Positions 36,061-49,126 of a stretch of 64,000 nucleotides of DNA are shown here, piece by piece. Location: positions 149,997,517-150,061,516 of the forward strand of contig NC_088099.1 in the NCBI RefSeq assembly GCF_036370855.1, in the 5' to 3' direction. The translations under genes were made by a program, and so were the position numbers. The first letter of the stretch is position 1; each line of letters opens with the position of its first letter. Below the pieces are notes generated by a model, which had not been told where the DNA came from, did not search any database, and worked only from the letters and a program-made list of their open reading frames with translations. This DNA is from Dromaius novaehollandiae. Taxonomy: Eukaryota; Chordata; Aves; Casuariiformes; Dromaiidae.

Positions 36061-36576
36061 TTATCTAATCAAGGCCGCTGTCTGCCACCTTCCTGCCCTC
36101 CTCCACTTCCTCGAGCTCTTAAAGGTGCCGGTGCACTTGTGGGACCACGCCACAGCTGCGGCCGCGATGCCGGGGACGCAACCCTGGCCGACATGCACGG
36201 TCCTGGGCACACAAGGAGAAGACTCTGATATTTCATAGCCAGGAACTGAACACAATGAAATTGCACCTTCTTCTTGCTGCCAGCTGAATTCATTTCGAAA
36301 GGACGCAGCATTGTCAGAAAGATTGTGTAAAATTTTTTCTTGGCATATGAAAAGACAATTCTGGAGTGAAGAAGTCAATCTCTGTGCAAGCAGCAAAGGG
36401 ATATCATTTGAATTAAGTTTTTTGAATGGGATGAACAGAAATAAGGTGCGAAGAGAAAAACAATTAAGACTGGAGCCCCTTGACAGGAGGATCAGAGGCG
36501 GTGGAAACTTTTTGGAAGTAGAAGAGAGGAGAATGCGATGCCATAAAAAAAGCATGTTTGCCACTGCAGCAGTCAT
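36061..36576 (-). CDS. longest ORF in the window (171 codons), unlikely to be a gene
   Basis: Opens at an ATG (36574-36576) with A at -3 and runs to a stop at 36061. The predicted protein has a hydrophobic, Phe/Leu/Ser-rich N-terminal half and an Arg/Trp-rich C-terminus with no domain, repeat or signal I recognise. Its C-terminal third overlaps the GC-rich pocket at 36090-36240, where stop codons are rarer. One ORF of this size in a 64-kb window is not surprising by chance. I see no poly(A) signal or splice structure that supports it. Confidence 0.12.
   Translation of the reverse strand: MTAAVANMLFLWHRILLSSTSKKFPPPLILLSRGSSLNCFSLRTLFLFIPFKKLNSNDIPLLLAQRLTSSLQNCLFICQEKILHNLSDNAASFRNEFSWQQEEGAISLCSVPGYEISESSPCVPRTVHVGQGCVPGIAAAAVAWSHKCTGTFKSSRKWRRAGRWQTAALIR
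36090..36240. promoter_or_regulatory. small GC-rich/CpG pocket
   Basis: A sharply GC-richer patch with CpGs packed between 36148 and 36200, including GCGGCCGC at 36158-36165. The surroundings are AT-rich. It is too short for a formal CpG island but may be a distal regulatory patch or the start of a non-coding transcript. Confidence 0.35.
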
Positions 36577-39090
36577 ATTGCTGGGGATGGAGATAAGCTC
36601 GTTGCAGAAGTATCTTCAGCTAACTCCTTTCTACCTTCAGCACCCTTATGTTTAGTTATGCCCAGCCTTGCTGGTGGGCCAGAAGAGAAGCTCCTTAAAG
36701 CAACGGGAAGAAACATTCTTGGTTTTTGTATTGGCAATGGCCTGAGCAACGGGACAGGAAATAGCAGGAGGGGGGTTTTTGCTGGATTAGATTAGTTTAA
36801 AGCAGATGGCAGGGTAGATGTGGAGTGGGAACAAACAGTGGACATGTTATCTTTAGGATAAGGACAAGACTACGGATAGTTTGGATAGACAGGGAAGAGG
36901 CAATGATAAGTTAGCTATGATGAGCCTGGGAACAGGGATAGACAAAGGGTGAGCTGAGGGGACAGAGGTAAGCACAAATAGAAAGTGAACAAACATGGGT
37001 CCCAAAACCAGACTGTCACACTGAATTTGACACAGTACACTGACTTAAAGATTATTCTATTATCTAAACTCACCTGGACTATTTTACAGGCTTTGAAGCT
37101 CACCTTCACTCTCTTTTCCAGTACAGTGTCTTGTGGAGTCTGATGAATTGAGGCTCTTTTTACTACAGAAAAACAAGGCATTACACGTCCAAATTAGATT
37201 TTATGCACTTAAGACTTTCCATATTGAAAAACAAACTTTATACCTTGCTTTTATTGCATTGCATGAGTTTGCTGTCTTTGTATTTCTCTTCTGCGCAGGT
37301 TTTTTATATTTTCACCAGTGCCACATACTTCCTACAGGATTATAAATCACTTTGTAGCTCTGTCCCTCACTCTCTTTCTTCTTTAAAAACAGGAATGTGG
37401 AGGCAGAAGTGAAAGAAGGATGAAGAATAATAATCTCCAGTACAGGAGTGACATAAGCATTCATTCATCATTACTGGTTAAAACCTTGGAGGGAACACTC
37501 TCTATATAAAGCTCTATCATTACATATGAATTATGTATATGAGGGAAACTAGGTGATGATCTGAATTTTAAATGGCTTTGTGAAACTTTTAGAATAACAA
37601 TTTCTCCAAAATAAAGTGGGGATTCCTAAAATCCCATTCAGCTACCTGTTATTACATAAACACCGTGGTAGGGACAAGCATGTTGGAATTATGTCTTCTA
37701 AATATTGAGAATAGGGAAAAAAAAGGCATATAAATGTTTTCACTGCCCCTGAAATGAATTCAGATGCTTAAGTTTAGCTCCCCAACAGTACAAAATTATT
37801 ATTATTTCTTAAATGAAAAGAACTAATCAGAACCATGGGTTTTCCAAGAAACTTTCCCAAGGCAGTAGCATCAAGGCAATCCTAGTCTTAATCAATTCAC
37901 TGGTTACTGAAAATTTATTTTAGGCTCTTTGTAACTAGCGATGTCCCAGACAAGGCCCAGGTGTAGTTGCAAGGGGCCGTTATTGCAAGGCAGGGATTAT
38001 TCAGAACTGATGGTATGGATGAGCCCGTTATGTTTTGGGGAGGAGGAGGACAAGACAGGTTGAGATGGGCTGCATAGACATGAGCTATGCTGTGCCCTGT
38101 GCCAGAGCCGAAGACTGTGTCCAGATCCTCTTTAGTTCACTAGCATGTACACAGTCAATGCCTCTGCAGACTAAGCTGCTATGTGGGCACCCTTCACAGC
38201 TGCCACCAGTTACCAGGGGCATGAAAGTCACAGCATGATGTCTTTCAAACAGGTGATGAGTAAAAATAAAAGAGCATTCCTAATAGTGGAGTGGAGAGAA
38301 AACACTAGTGGAAATAGAGAGATAAAAAGAACTTAAGAAAAAAGTAGCATGGATAGGCAGCATTGGCATCTGTAGATGCTAAGCACTTTGTTTCTAACAA
38401 GAATCTCTAGAGCTACCTTAGATATCATGATTTTGGCAGCTAAACCCCAAGTTAGGTATCTATATACCTGAAGAACATCTCTCTGCATACTTCCTGGTGA
38501 AGAAACATTTGCAGGATGCTAGAAATTCTGTTGCCTTGAAAAACAAGCACCACTTGGTACTTAACCAACTTTATATGACTAGAGAATCAGTCATACAACC
38601 AAGATGTGAAACTGGTGTGCTGTGTCAGCAAACACTGAAGTATACTGGATTTAAAATATCTGGCACCTTCAATTTTACAGTATTACCTTTGAGCAGAATT
38701 TTCAAGGGCTATGGGCTAACTAACCAAACGAGCTGGGGGAACATAATGCCAACAGGAGCATCAGCAGGGAGGACTTACTCTGCAGAATGGTAGTCTCGGG
38801 AGATACCTGCTCCTGGGGCTGCACTTCCAGGACATGACCAAGGATAAAATGAACTAATCTCAGAGTCTGACTAAGAAGGCAGCACTGAGGGATGCTGATG
38901 CAATCCTCTGTCTGCACCTTAGAGCTCTTCTATTCTCTGCTTTCCAAAGCCCAGGGCTGGAATGGACACAAGCCACTGCTCATCAGCCTGTCAAAGATTA
39001 GATGCTTTTAGTCTTCTCTTACACAGAGTGCTTTAACAGCTTTCAGAATAGTTGTACCAATGTTAGTACCTGAGATTACTCTCCCAGTAT

Positions 39091-39109
39091 CACAGCCTGA
39101 GAGGCTGTG
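39091..39109. repeat. perfect short hairpin
   Basis: CACAGCCT, loop GAG, AGGCTGTG. Eight base pairs with a three-base loop. Confidence 0.9.
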
Positions 39110-39242
39110 AGAGGTCACAGTAGCTGACACCTCATGGCACAGTGAACACTCCTGTTACAGTGGTGACCATTCTCATTATGTGCATTGCAGAGATGAACTA
39201 TTCCATACAAATTCTGTAAGTATCTGTCCAACACAAATAAGC

Positions 39243-39260
39243 CTTTTACTAAAGTAAAAG
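39243..39260. repeat. perfect short hairpin
   Basis: CTTTTACT, centre AA, AGTAAAAG. Eight base pairs around a two-base centre. Confidence 0.9.
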
Positions 39261-41609
39261 TAAGGTATTCTGGCCCAATCACGTCTAGCCAAGTCTTCTT
39301 GTAGATTTCTAATCGAGGAAGATGAAGTTCTTCAGCCTCTTAGTGTGTTTGGGCATGTGCAGGTGTGTAAAGATACATAGCAAAATACAGGAACATTTTG
39401 AAACTTTGTGTCAAAATTGCTTGTTTTGTCTATATAAATAATTTTAAAAATCTAATAAATTCAAATAAACAAATTATAATACTTTAGAAAAGTAGAATAG
39501 TTTGAGTTGTGTGAAATTCTAAGCTTTTAGATTTAATTAAACATTTCTTGGGCCAGACACCAATATCTTTGTCTACTCAGTCTACTGAAACCATATCATC
39601 CTTGTCAGAATTATTTAAAATATTTTTTCTCCAAAAACTCACAATATTAAACAAACTAAATAAAACAGCAGCTTTAGTTACCAGACATGCAAATTCAAGT
39701 GAAATTGTTTCTGAGTAATAAATGATTCTTCTTCCATTATTTAAATGGAAAATGATAAGTCCTACATAACAGTTCAGTAACTTAACTTTTTGGGAAACCA
39801 CCCTTCTTAGATGACTGAAGCATGATGTGGATGGACACATGCATGTTAAAGCACATAAGTACGTCTAGTGAAAATATCAATCTGAAGGATTTGGAGATAT
39901 TTGTTTTGTTCTGTTTTGCTCTTGGGAAAGGTCTAGTCCTGTCAAATATAGGTAACAAAAGTGTGATATTCTCTTGAGAGATCAGTATTTGAAAACTCTC
40001 TTTCATCCTGAAGGGCTGAACTATACATGGATGTCTGACATCCTTTCTATGGAAGTGAGAAAAAGACTCTAAGACATTTGATACATTAAATATAATGGAC
40101 TTAATTCTGACTTTTCAAATCCTGTAGTTACACTTGTCTCAAAAAGGTGTAATAGATTCTGTAGCAAGTAATGAACAGTTATTTCCTGTATAAGAATATA
40201 ATTTCATATTATCTAGGAAGCTAATGGGGAAAGATAAAATTTTCTAAATCGGATTCTCAGCAGAAATATTAGGAAGCAGGTTTGTAGTTCCCAAACCATA
40301 TCTTAGGATCCTTTGTGTCTTACTCCTCATGAACAAAAAAACACACATAATATGCTTTCTCTGGAAATATGAGCTTTAAACTGTCAAAGGTTTTATGTAT
40401 TTTGTGTATATGTCACAATATATTCATGGAGGTGAGACAAGTCTCACTCATATGGAGAGTATTAATTGTACTCCTCAAAACAGAACAGTCGCTTACACGC
40501 TGCCAGCCATCTGACAGATCATTAACAGGTCAAAGTCACTTCCACAACTGTCTACAAACTTTGACTGAAATATTACCAAGTAGGTCATCAGCTCGATAAT
40601 GGATGACTTCAGTGCCAGGACCAGGAATGACAATAGTAAAACAGAAAATACCAGAGAAGTACAACTGTGGTTCCCAGGATAAAAAACCATCTCACCTTCT
40701 CAGGCAAGGAAGGCTTATGGGGCTGCTATGGAAATACAGAGAGCTTCCCCCAGCTCTCTGCCCCTTCCCATCCTTGTGCTTTCTCATCCCTTCTGCATGG
40801 ATGACTCAGCTGCTCAGGTAAAAGAATTTAACCAGCAAAATTTACAGTCCTGCTTCCTTGGGTAGTCTGATATTGGTGCCAGTGCACCGTTATGAGCCCA
40901 TCTGCAAACAGCAGTGATACAGGAGCAGAGCCATACCTGAACTGGGGAAAGGAATTACCGTGAGAGGGTCAGGAGCAAAAGGTCACAAAAACCATCTCAA
41001 AGCAAGCCATTCCCTCACCTTGTAGTAGTGCTTGTAATAGGTGGATTAGTAGCATTCCCACAAGGATACCTATGCAATATATAAGGAGCAGATAATAGAG
41101 CAGTAATTTCACACTGAAATGAAAAATACGTTGTAACTGATACAGAAATTACATCTATCAGAAGTGAACATGTCAAGGTCATGTCTGTGAGACAGTACCA
41201 TGAATACTGGAATAACTCTGGTTACCTGTGGTTATACCTCCAACTGTGTGAAACTAGCCAAAGAAAGCATCATTTCCAGAGAAAATGTGACAAAAAAAGA
41301 AGTGGCAAAATCCTGCACAAAGGACAGTTAATTAAAAACAAAATGAAAAGAAGAAATTGATTAGTGGTGTCCAAAAACTGTGAGGTGACTGCAAAATACA
41401 GGTCACCTTCAGGGGCACCTGGTAACATTAAACCAGTTGGTGGGTCTGTTCAACTTGAACGAGCAGGGACTGAGAGAACAGAAAGCAGTGGTCTAAGGTT
41501 TCCAAGAGGTACTAAGCAGGTTGACGTCAAGAAAAACAATGACATGGGAAAACAACTTTAACACATGGCAAAAGACATCTTGCCTCACTGACTTTGAATT
41601 TTTCAGTGG

Positions 41610-42030
41610 CTGAACTCTCCGTAATGCTCCGTGTGCGCTTGAGCTGCGTAGTAGATTTCCAGTTGTTAACTAATCTTAGCCAGATTTAAAAAGGAACAAA
41701 AAAAGAAAAGAAAGCCCCAAGCGTTCAGCGTAATGCCCGAGGATTTCTATGCCTGTCATCTGCAAAAGGACGGCTTCTTCCCCAGTGAGCTCGTGTGCCT
41801 GCCGCCTTGTTCGGCGAGCGCGCAGGCGGCATAGGCCACAGCCGCTACTGGATGTCCCGGGGAGAGGTTATTTCCAAGTGGAGAGCGAGCGAACTCCTGC
41901 CCGTGCTACCAATACGCCACTCGGCTGAAGCAGGGCGATAGCAAGAACCTGGGTGCTTCTCCCAGGCACCAAATGCCTCCATCAATACTGCACCACAGCC
42001 CTCAACTCCCGAGGGCCGCTCTTACAAAAG
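41610..42030. promoter_or_regulatory. compact CpG cluster, candidate promoter or small CpG island
   Basis: CpG dinucleotides recur across about 400 bp, densest at 41770-41940. Examples are TTCGGCGAGCGCGCAGGCGG near 41810-41829, CCCGGGGAG near 41858 and GAGCGAGCGAACTCC near 41883. Inside it TGCCGCC (41800-41806) and GGCGGCA (41825-41831) can pair. No coding exon is visible on either side, so if it is a promoter it would drive an unannotated or non-coding transcript. Confidence 0.38.
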
Positions 42031-45000
42031 TATTGCAGAAGATTGCCACCGTGGTTCTCATATATTGAGAACTGTGAATATTTTTGTGTCTCTTCATTTA
42101 CAAGGTATAGAGTACGCTTAAGTTAAACCTTCAGAAATAGCAGATGGCAGAGACAGCTCCTAATGCTGGTCTGCTAGGATGGAAACACCTGTGCGTGCAA
42201 CACATTTTACATCTCAAATCTGTGTTAAGTGACTTGGATGTTGCATGAAGAAAATTTCCCCTAAGTTATGTGGTGTCCTAAATCATAGGTGCAATGTGGA
42301 TGGTAAAACAGCTGTGCTTTCTGGAGGCAGTGTTTCTGCTTTCTCGTGGCTCAGACAGTTATTGTGCTTCTCATTCCCATGGTACCTTGTTAGAAAAAGC
42401 TAGAAAATACTGCAAATTGTTTATTTTACCAAAGAATCCATTGTACAAATGTAGTAAAAAGGCGATATCCAATCTAAGTAGTAAATAGACATGGGAATCG
42501 CAAGACACAGTGAAAGATGGGGATTACATAAAGGAAGGGAAAGAAGAAGGAAATGGTAAAATTGGCAGGTTTTGCTCAGTGAGTGGCTGTCTTGGCTTTC
42601 TACCAAAGCTGTTATTTCTGTCTCTGCAGACTTCAGTGACATAGACGTACACTGTGGATCTTATATGTCATCCTGACGAGACTAGGGAGGAGGTCTTGCA
42701 CTGATTCGTGCCTAGAAAGTTTTATGAGAGACTAGATCTACTTTTATTTCCTTTTGAGAAAATGTAGAGAAACTGATGTGCCTGTGAGAACCATGGAGGT
42801 CATGTAGCAAGAATGTCACATGACACAGTTTTTCTTTTTTTTAAAAGCATGTATATCTTGATAGGGTCTACACACCTGGCACATAAATGTCTCAGATTTA
42901 CTGGAAATTCAAATACAGTTTTCAGTGGAAACCTCACAGAAAATGCAACTGCCAAGGACTTACTTTTTCAATGAATTAAACCTCAAAGGGTCTATGCAAT
43001 TTTAAAAACTGCCCTCAAGCTGCAGCTAAATCCCTCCTGGGGGTAAAGCAGCATGAACTGAGCAGCTGGCACTTTCCTTGAGAGGGTGCATTAGCTATTC
43101 TAAAAGAAAAATAAAATGTTCTTTCCTTGACAGCACCAGTCTCCAGCTGCTCCATTTCCTGCCACACACAGTTCTGTAGAAGTCTATATCTCAAGTTGTG
43201 GTGCATCTACCACTGCTGAGTGTGTGCAGCCAAAATCACCAAAAAAACGCGCTGAAGGAGGGTGAGCATAAACAGATGAGCTGCTGCTGCTGATCCTGCT
43301 GTACAGGAAGCGAACAAGGAGCAGGACTTGAGTGCCAACACCTGATCATTAGCTTCATGCTCTGAAACAAATCGCAACTCTTTGCTTCGACACTTTTAAT
43401 GCTAGAGAAATCAAGTGAATGAAGAGCAGAGAATATACTATGGCCTGTGTAAATAACAGTCTCCTCAGACTGCTCAGTTTTATTGCCATACAAGTGGCTG
43501 AGGCCAGGATGTCTTTTCTGTCTTATGCAGCTATACCATGGCTGTTGGTTATGGGAAGACTCTTGCTGCTCTTTTCAGAAATAGGAAATGGAGCAGAACT
43601 TATGAAGTCACAGTGAAGCCCAAGAAAAGGTCTGACAGGAGCTACTGTGCAGCTGACTTTGTATTTTAATGTCTAGTGGGCTCACCCAAGAGGACTTTGG
43701 TCGTCCAAGTCCTTGCTCTAGCAAACACTTAATACGTAAACTATGTAAAGTTCTTATTGGAGGCAGTACTTGTACTCAAGTTTTCCCTGCCAATTCAAGT
43801 GAAGTAATCATTAAGCAGAAGAGCCATTCTCTCTCTGGGTCAAAAAATACCAAATTATGCCACTAAAACAGGATTCGATAAGCTTGAAGCTTGCCAACAG
43901 CATTTCCCACAGCAGATGGGAATTGCTAAGCTTGTTCTGCTGGTACCTGGAAGAGATGAGCTCAGGAATAAGAGGGAAGAGAATAGGAACTTGAAGCTGT
44001 AGCCAGATAGAAGTGATTCCAGTTTCACTCTGCACAGGGTGTCATTTGTAGTGGTGCTTCTTAACCCCTCTGCTGCTCCATGCCCCAGGGGTCAGGATCA
44101 GAGAATTGGTACGTGCTCAGCTGATTAAACGCATCTGTCCGTGAGGCTGCCTGTACGTTACCTACAACCCACCGAGTTGTACGATCCTCAGAGCAGCTCT
44201 GCTGCAAGGCACGCTCTGCAGGGCACCCGGCGCGGAAGCAAGGTGCAAGACCTGCCAGTCCCACTTGCTTCCCACTGTGCCTCAGAGGATTTGTTTCAAA
44301 TGTAAGACAAAAATAAAGTTTAGAGGTCTGCCATTGATAATTTTCACAATACGTTATACCAGCCACTGGCTTCTGTCTAGATTTTCAAGGATACAAAATC
44401 TCAGACTCAGACATTCTTTATAGGTGGAAAATTTGTCTCTGTGAGTGAATCATGCCTATTCTGGGCCTTAGGCTAAGGCAGCGTCAGGTGAAAATTCTAT
44501 ACTTTTCTTCAAAGTATTTTTTTTGCTTAGCTTAACCTAAAATCTTTGGATCTGCTTTGAGACTCTTGGAGCAAGAGGTGGAGACATTAGTTAGAGGAGA
44601 GATTCAGACAACACTGTTAACTACAATCTAGGTTACAGCACTGGATTGCATGTGTAATTTTACCAATTATATACATATACGTCTGCATCTCTTCGGGTTA
44701 TTATGAAACAAACAAGTAGGGCATGGTGGCTCATGCTCATCTAGAAACGGTTAGAGCTGATAATTTACAGAAATTCACAGTAGAACAGAATAATGATTTG
44801 CCAGATTAGAAGGAATCATATGATCACATCACATTTCTTTTAAAAAATTAGCCAATGTGATTAGGTGGAAAGAGAATTCTTTGGTATTTGATTTGGGGTT
44901 GAAGAACAGAAAGCGGTTATTAGCACTTTGATGCAAAATTATCAAAGAGAGAGATGAGCAAAATGAAGACTAAAAGATTAAAGAGTCTCATGTCTTGTTT

Positions 45001-47429
45001 ATACTAAAATCTTTCACAGTTTTTCCATAAACAAATGGTGTACAGCTGGTAAATTTGGAAAGAAAATATAAAAATAAATGAAGTTTAATCAAGAAAGTAT
45101 ATTAACTAGGCACTTTGAAAAGTGTTGAATAGCTCATTCAGTGAATACATGTGCTGGAACTTTATTTGTGCAGGTGGAGAGTGAGTCACCTTTCCAATGG
45201 AGAAAGTAATTTTTCCAAGAGGAAAATAAATTATGAAACATGGAATGAAGCAAAAGTTGATAGAGAATTGAGTGGAAATTGTTTGTGCGTATCCTTTATC
45301 TGAATTCAAAACAGTATCTTTCTTTGATGGTAAAACCAGCTGTAGTTTTTAACATTGTCACATCAAGCCATAAGAACTATGGCTTGGGTGATATTTAGTT
45401 TAAAAGTGTTACTTAGCATGTATTTGTCACAGAGCAAGCTGTGAGAGAGTTCTTTTATTCTCCAAATTCAGCAAAAAGGCTAACTTGGAGCAATGTCCTA
45501 TCCCTCATGCTTTTAGTTTTATTTATTTAGTCTGTTATGCAGCCTAGCAATCAAGTTAAGAAAAACTCATCTGTGACAGTTCTTATCTGGGGATAAATGC
45601 ATTCCCAAGGAAACAGATGTTCCACTTCTGCGAGATGGAGATAGAGGTGACTTTGTAACCTCTTTTTACTTGTTTGGGATAAAAGTCAGTGGCCAGCAAC
45701 TGTCTTTCCCTTCAGTCCCTGGTACAGGAGGCCAGCAGAAGACATTCTAAGTCAAGATATGACAATGCTGTAGAGGGGCAGTAGGATGTAGTATGTACCA
45801 TATGGTATCACGCGGTACTCTGTGCTTAAACAACAGAGTTGTAGAGACTGCTAAGATGAGAGGGAAAACTCGAGGACTGTACTGTTCAGCACTAGAAGGA
45901 TCTTTTTTCTTAACAAAATAGGCAGTGTATTAACATTTCTTCATGCCATTCACACCAGGAATATCAGTATCATGGAAGTTACCATGCTAGAGCATGCTGC
46001 TGGTCTGTTTGATTTTATGTGTTTTTTTCTGACAGCAACCAGCACCAGAAACTTTGGGGGAAGTTCTTCAGGGAAACTCTAAAGAGAAATAGACACTTCT
46101 AGCTACCATTAAGCTTGGCTTTATAATTGATGAATGAAGATTTTTTTTAAATTGCTTTTTTAAAAAAACAGCTTTTATCATTTCTGATTTACTAGAACGG
46201 TCTCATTAGCTACATAAATGTCTAGTGCTTTAGAATTTGCTGGCTTTGATGTCTTTCTGCATTTGTTTTAATCTAGTTATCATAGGCAGACATGAAATGT
46301 AACACCCCCTCATTAAAATAAATGTAATGTTGTGACACAAGCCGACAGAAGCAAGGAAGTCCCAAGACAGTGTTCCTCCCAGCCTCCTCTCTCGCAGTGC
46401 TGCCAAGACACTATATAAAACAAGAATCTTCCCTCACAGTATTTACAGGTGGGAAACACAAAAAGAGGTCAGAAGGGACAATATTTTTATTCGTGTTTTT
46501 TCACTCTGGACCTCCACGAATAGCAGATGGTGTCAGGTACTTATGCGGCACTGCTGGTTGTGACTTGGGTGACAGAACATGTTCTGGGTGACAGAATATT
46601 GCCTGGGAAAAGGTCTCTGGCAGAGGTGGCTTTTTAAGATGGTAGCAAAGTAACCAAACAACTAGAAGACACCAAAACAAGAAAAAAAATCAGAATCAAA
46701 TTTATTTGTACCATTTTAGTCTATTCAGTTACATTTTGTGATGTTAATGCTATTACATAGATCTTTGCTTTATTTTAAATGTGCTTTTTAAATAGTTATA
46801 ATAAACTTTACAAAGAGCATTTTTTCTGGTGGTGACACAGAAGGCCATTTTACTGTGGCTCCCACTGCAAGGGAAATGCATTTCTTGAATAGCTGAAATA
46901 AATGGTTACTATTTGACAAGAAGCACCACTTCCAGATATCAAGCCTGTCCAGAAATACCATTTCCAAAAAACTACTCAATCTCAAGCATGTCACAGAGGG
47001 GAAAAGGTACACCTGTGCAGAGATTGTTCTCTAATGTTCATCTTTGCTATTCCCCTGTAAATTGAGTTCAAATATATTTTCCAAAGTAAGGTAGCATTTC
47101 AGTTTTATTTGATGTGTAAACATATTGACATAAAACAGATGCACTTCAGGACTAAGCAAGGTTTACCCCCTACAGTGCGACAGAGTTTGTCAGAAATAAG
47201 TTGTACAGAAATTCACAGCTTCAAAATACAGTGCACATGTGGAGTTTTGGGACAGATGGGCATGTTACAGATGTTAGTGATTAGGAAAGAAGGTGAAGGA
47301 CAGTTTTTAACATCTTGAGGTAGAAAATCAAGCTGTATCTGCACTGGATGTTAGAAGGACTCTGTTAAGTAGCAAAGGGGAAGAGAAACTTGGGCATTTT
47401 AGTGACTAAGAGATGGTAGGACTTTGTAA

Positions 47430-47446
47430 TTTTTTTTTTTTTTTTA
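47430..47446. repeat. poly(T) run
   Basis: About 17 consecutive T. No retroposed body was recognised on either side. Confidence 0.93.
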
Positions 47447-49109
47447 GAGGGAAAATTACAGTAAGTTATGGTATAGACAATGTTCCTGGGAGGAATTGGG
47501 ATGGGATGCCCAGAAAAACTGTGCTCCCAGCTGCAAACGACTTGCTTACCTCAGCTTTGCAGATCTTCATCCAAAGTTTAAGACTAATTACAACCTTGAC
47601 AAAATACTGGAAATGAAATCAAGACTTTGGATTGGCCACCGGAGCAGGCAATTAAATCCCTAGAAATGCTTGTGACAGCAGCTTTTTTCAAACTCATCTT
47701 CCCAGCAGACATTACCAAAGAGTGATGGTGTTTCATTTTCGTTTAAAAAATGAAGGTTCTAATATGCATAATGACACTAGAGACACAAACAGTTTAAGAT
47801 GTAGCAAGTTTAGTTTAGTCTGGATAACACCTTGAAGTCTGTCCTTTTGTCTTTTGTTCTGAAATGTCAAATATTTCCTAGCTTTGTACTGGGAGCCTTA
47901 GTAGTTCGACTTGCCCTGCCTGGTACCTGAACCTCAATACAGGAGTGCAAGCCAAGTAGGGAAAAGCTTCACACATTTCGAAATCCTCAGAAGTCTTCAT
48001 TCAGTTCCAGTTTAGGCAATAAAAGTTTTAGAGGACTAAAGCAGGTCTTTGACAGCAACAAATCTGAGTTCAACAAGCTATTCATCAAAGAAGGTTTAAA
48101 CTCATGTGTTTCCTCCCTCCCTCTGCCAGCAGATGAATGTCCTGACGGTAGAGTAACACTGCCCTAGACTATCCCAGGCTAGTTGAGCCTGTGGGAGGTG
48201 AAGTGTGCTGTCTTGCAGTTTCAGCAAAACATGCAGGATTAATTGGTCCAGAGAGGAGACGGTGCAAAGAGGAGTTGGACTCTGTAATTTTGATTATCTC
48301 TAAGCAGGCAGACGGGGATGGGCGTTCTAGTTTCCCATCCCCATCCTTCATTCCTAATACAGGTTATTTGTTACAACACTTTGGTATGTTTGTGAGAGAT
48401 GATATCCAAAGTCCTTGTGTGAGAGGCTGGCTGTGACTGTCCCCTCCACTCATGGCCTTTGTAGGTGCCTGTGCGTGGCAGAAGATGCAGTCCTGAGTGA
48501 ACGGAGCCTGCTGGCAAAGCCCTGAGAGAAGTCCTGTAGTAGGACAGGAGAAAGAAAGTATGAAGGCATATGTTTGCACTTATCTTACTGGATACCTGAA
48601 AGTGGGTTTCCCCGGGGCGGCTGCCCAAACTCATTGATTTCAGATTTACACCAAGTTCCTCATTCAGGGAGGCAGCTCAGCTGCAACACTCAATGCAGTA
48701 TAGTGAGCTGTAGCATTGCCTGTGCCACAGCTCTTCACTGGATCTGAACACAGACTCTAATCACAGACATTTCCAGAGCTCTGTTTTTTTGGTATTAAAA
48801 AGTAAGATAATTGTTCGATACCACTAAGCAAACACAAGGAATCAGTGGCATGGTCTCCTGCCAGGATGTCCCCTCTCTGTGGAGGGAGCCACAAGACAGC
48901 ACTGAGGCATCACTTTCCCAGGAAGGGCAGAAAAACCAGGCCAGAGCCCTGCAAGCCGGGAAAGCTCTCTCCTGCTGGAGACTTGCCTTGCACGTTTTGC
49001 CTCTGAGCTGGAAGTTGTATGGTGTGATATTTTTATGATTCTTCGGTAGAAATACAAATGAGCCAAACCCCAAGACACTAAGCATTTGAAGTGGCTTGGC
49101 TTTTATTGA

Positions 49110-49126
49110 TTTTTTTTTTTTTTTTA
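49110..49126. repeat. poly(T) run
   Basis: A T run of about 15-17 preceded by TTTTATTGAT. Read on the minus strand, the AATAAAA-like signal lies downstream of the A run, the wrong order for a retrocopy poly(A) tail, so it is probably a simple repeat. Confidence 0.9.

Larger units (their letters stand above)
36660..41609. other. non-genic sequence, no gene recognised
   Basis: Short ORFs only (the largest is 98 codons at 38497-38793, +), none recognisable. It holds two small perfect hairpins at 39091-39109 and 39243-39260. I recognised no transposon. Confidence 0.5.

Noticed and set aside
46320-46480. Possible LTR-like segment with TATATAAAA
   Set aside because: No matching terminal repeats, primer-binding site or target duplication could be seen.
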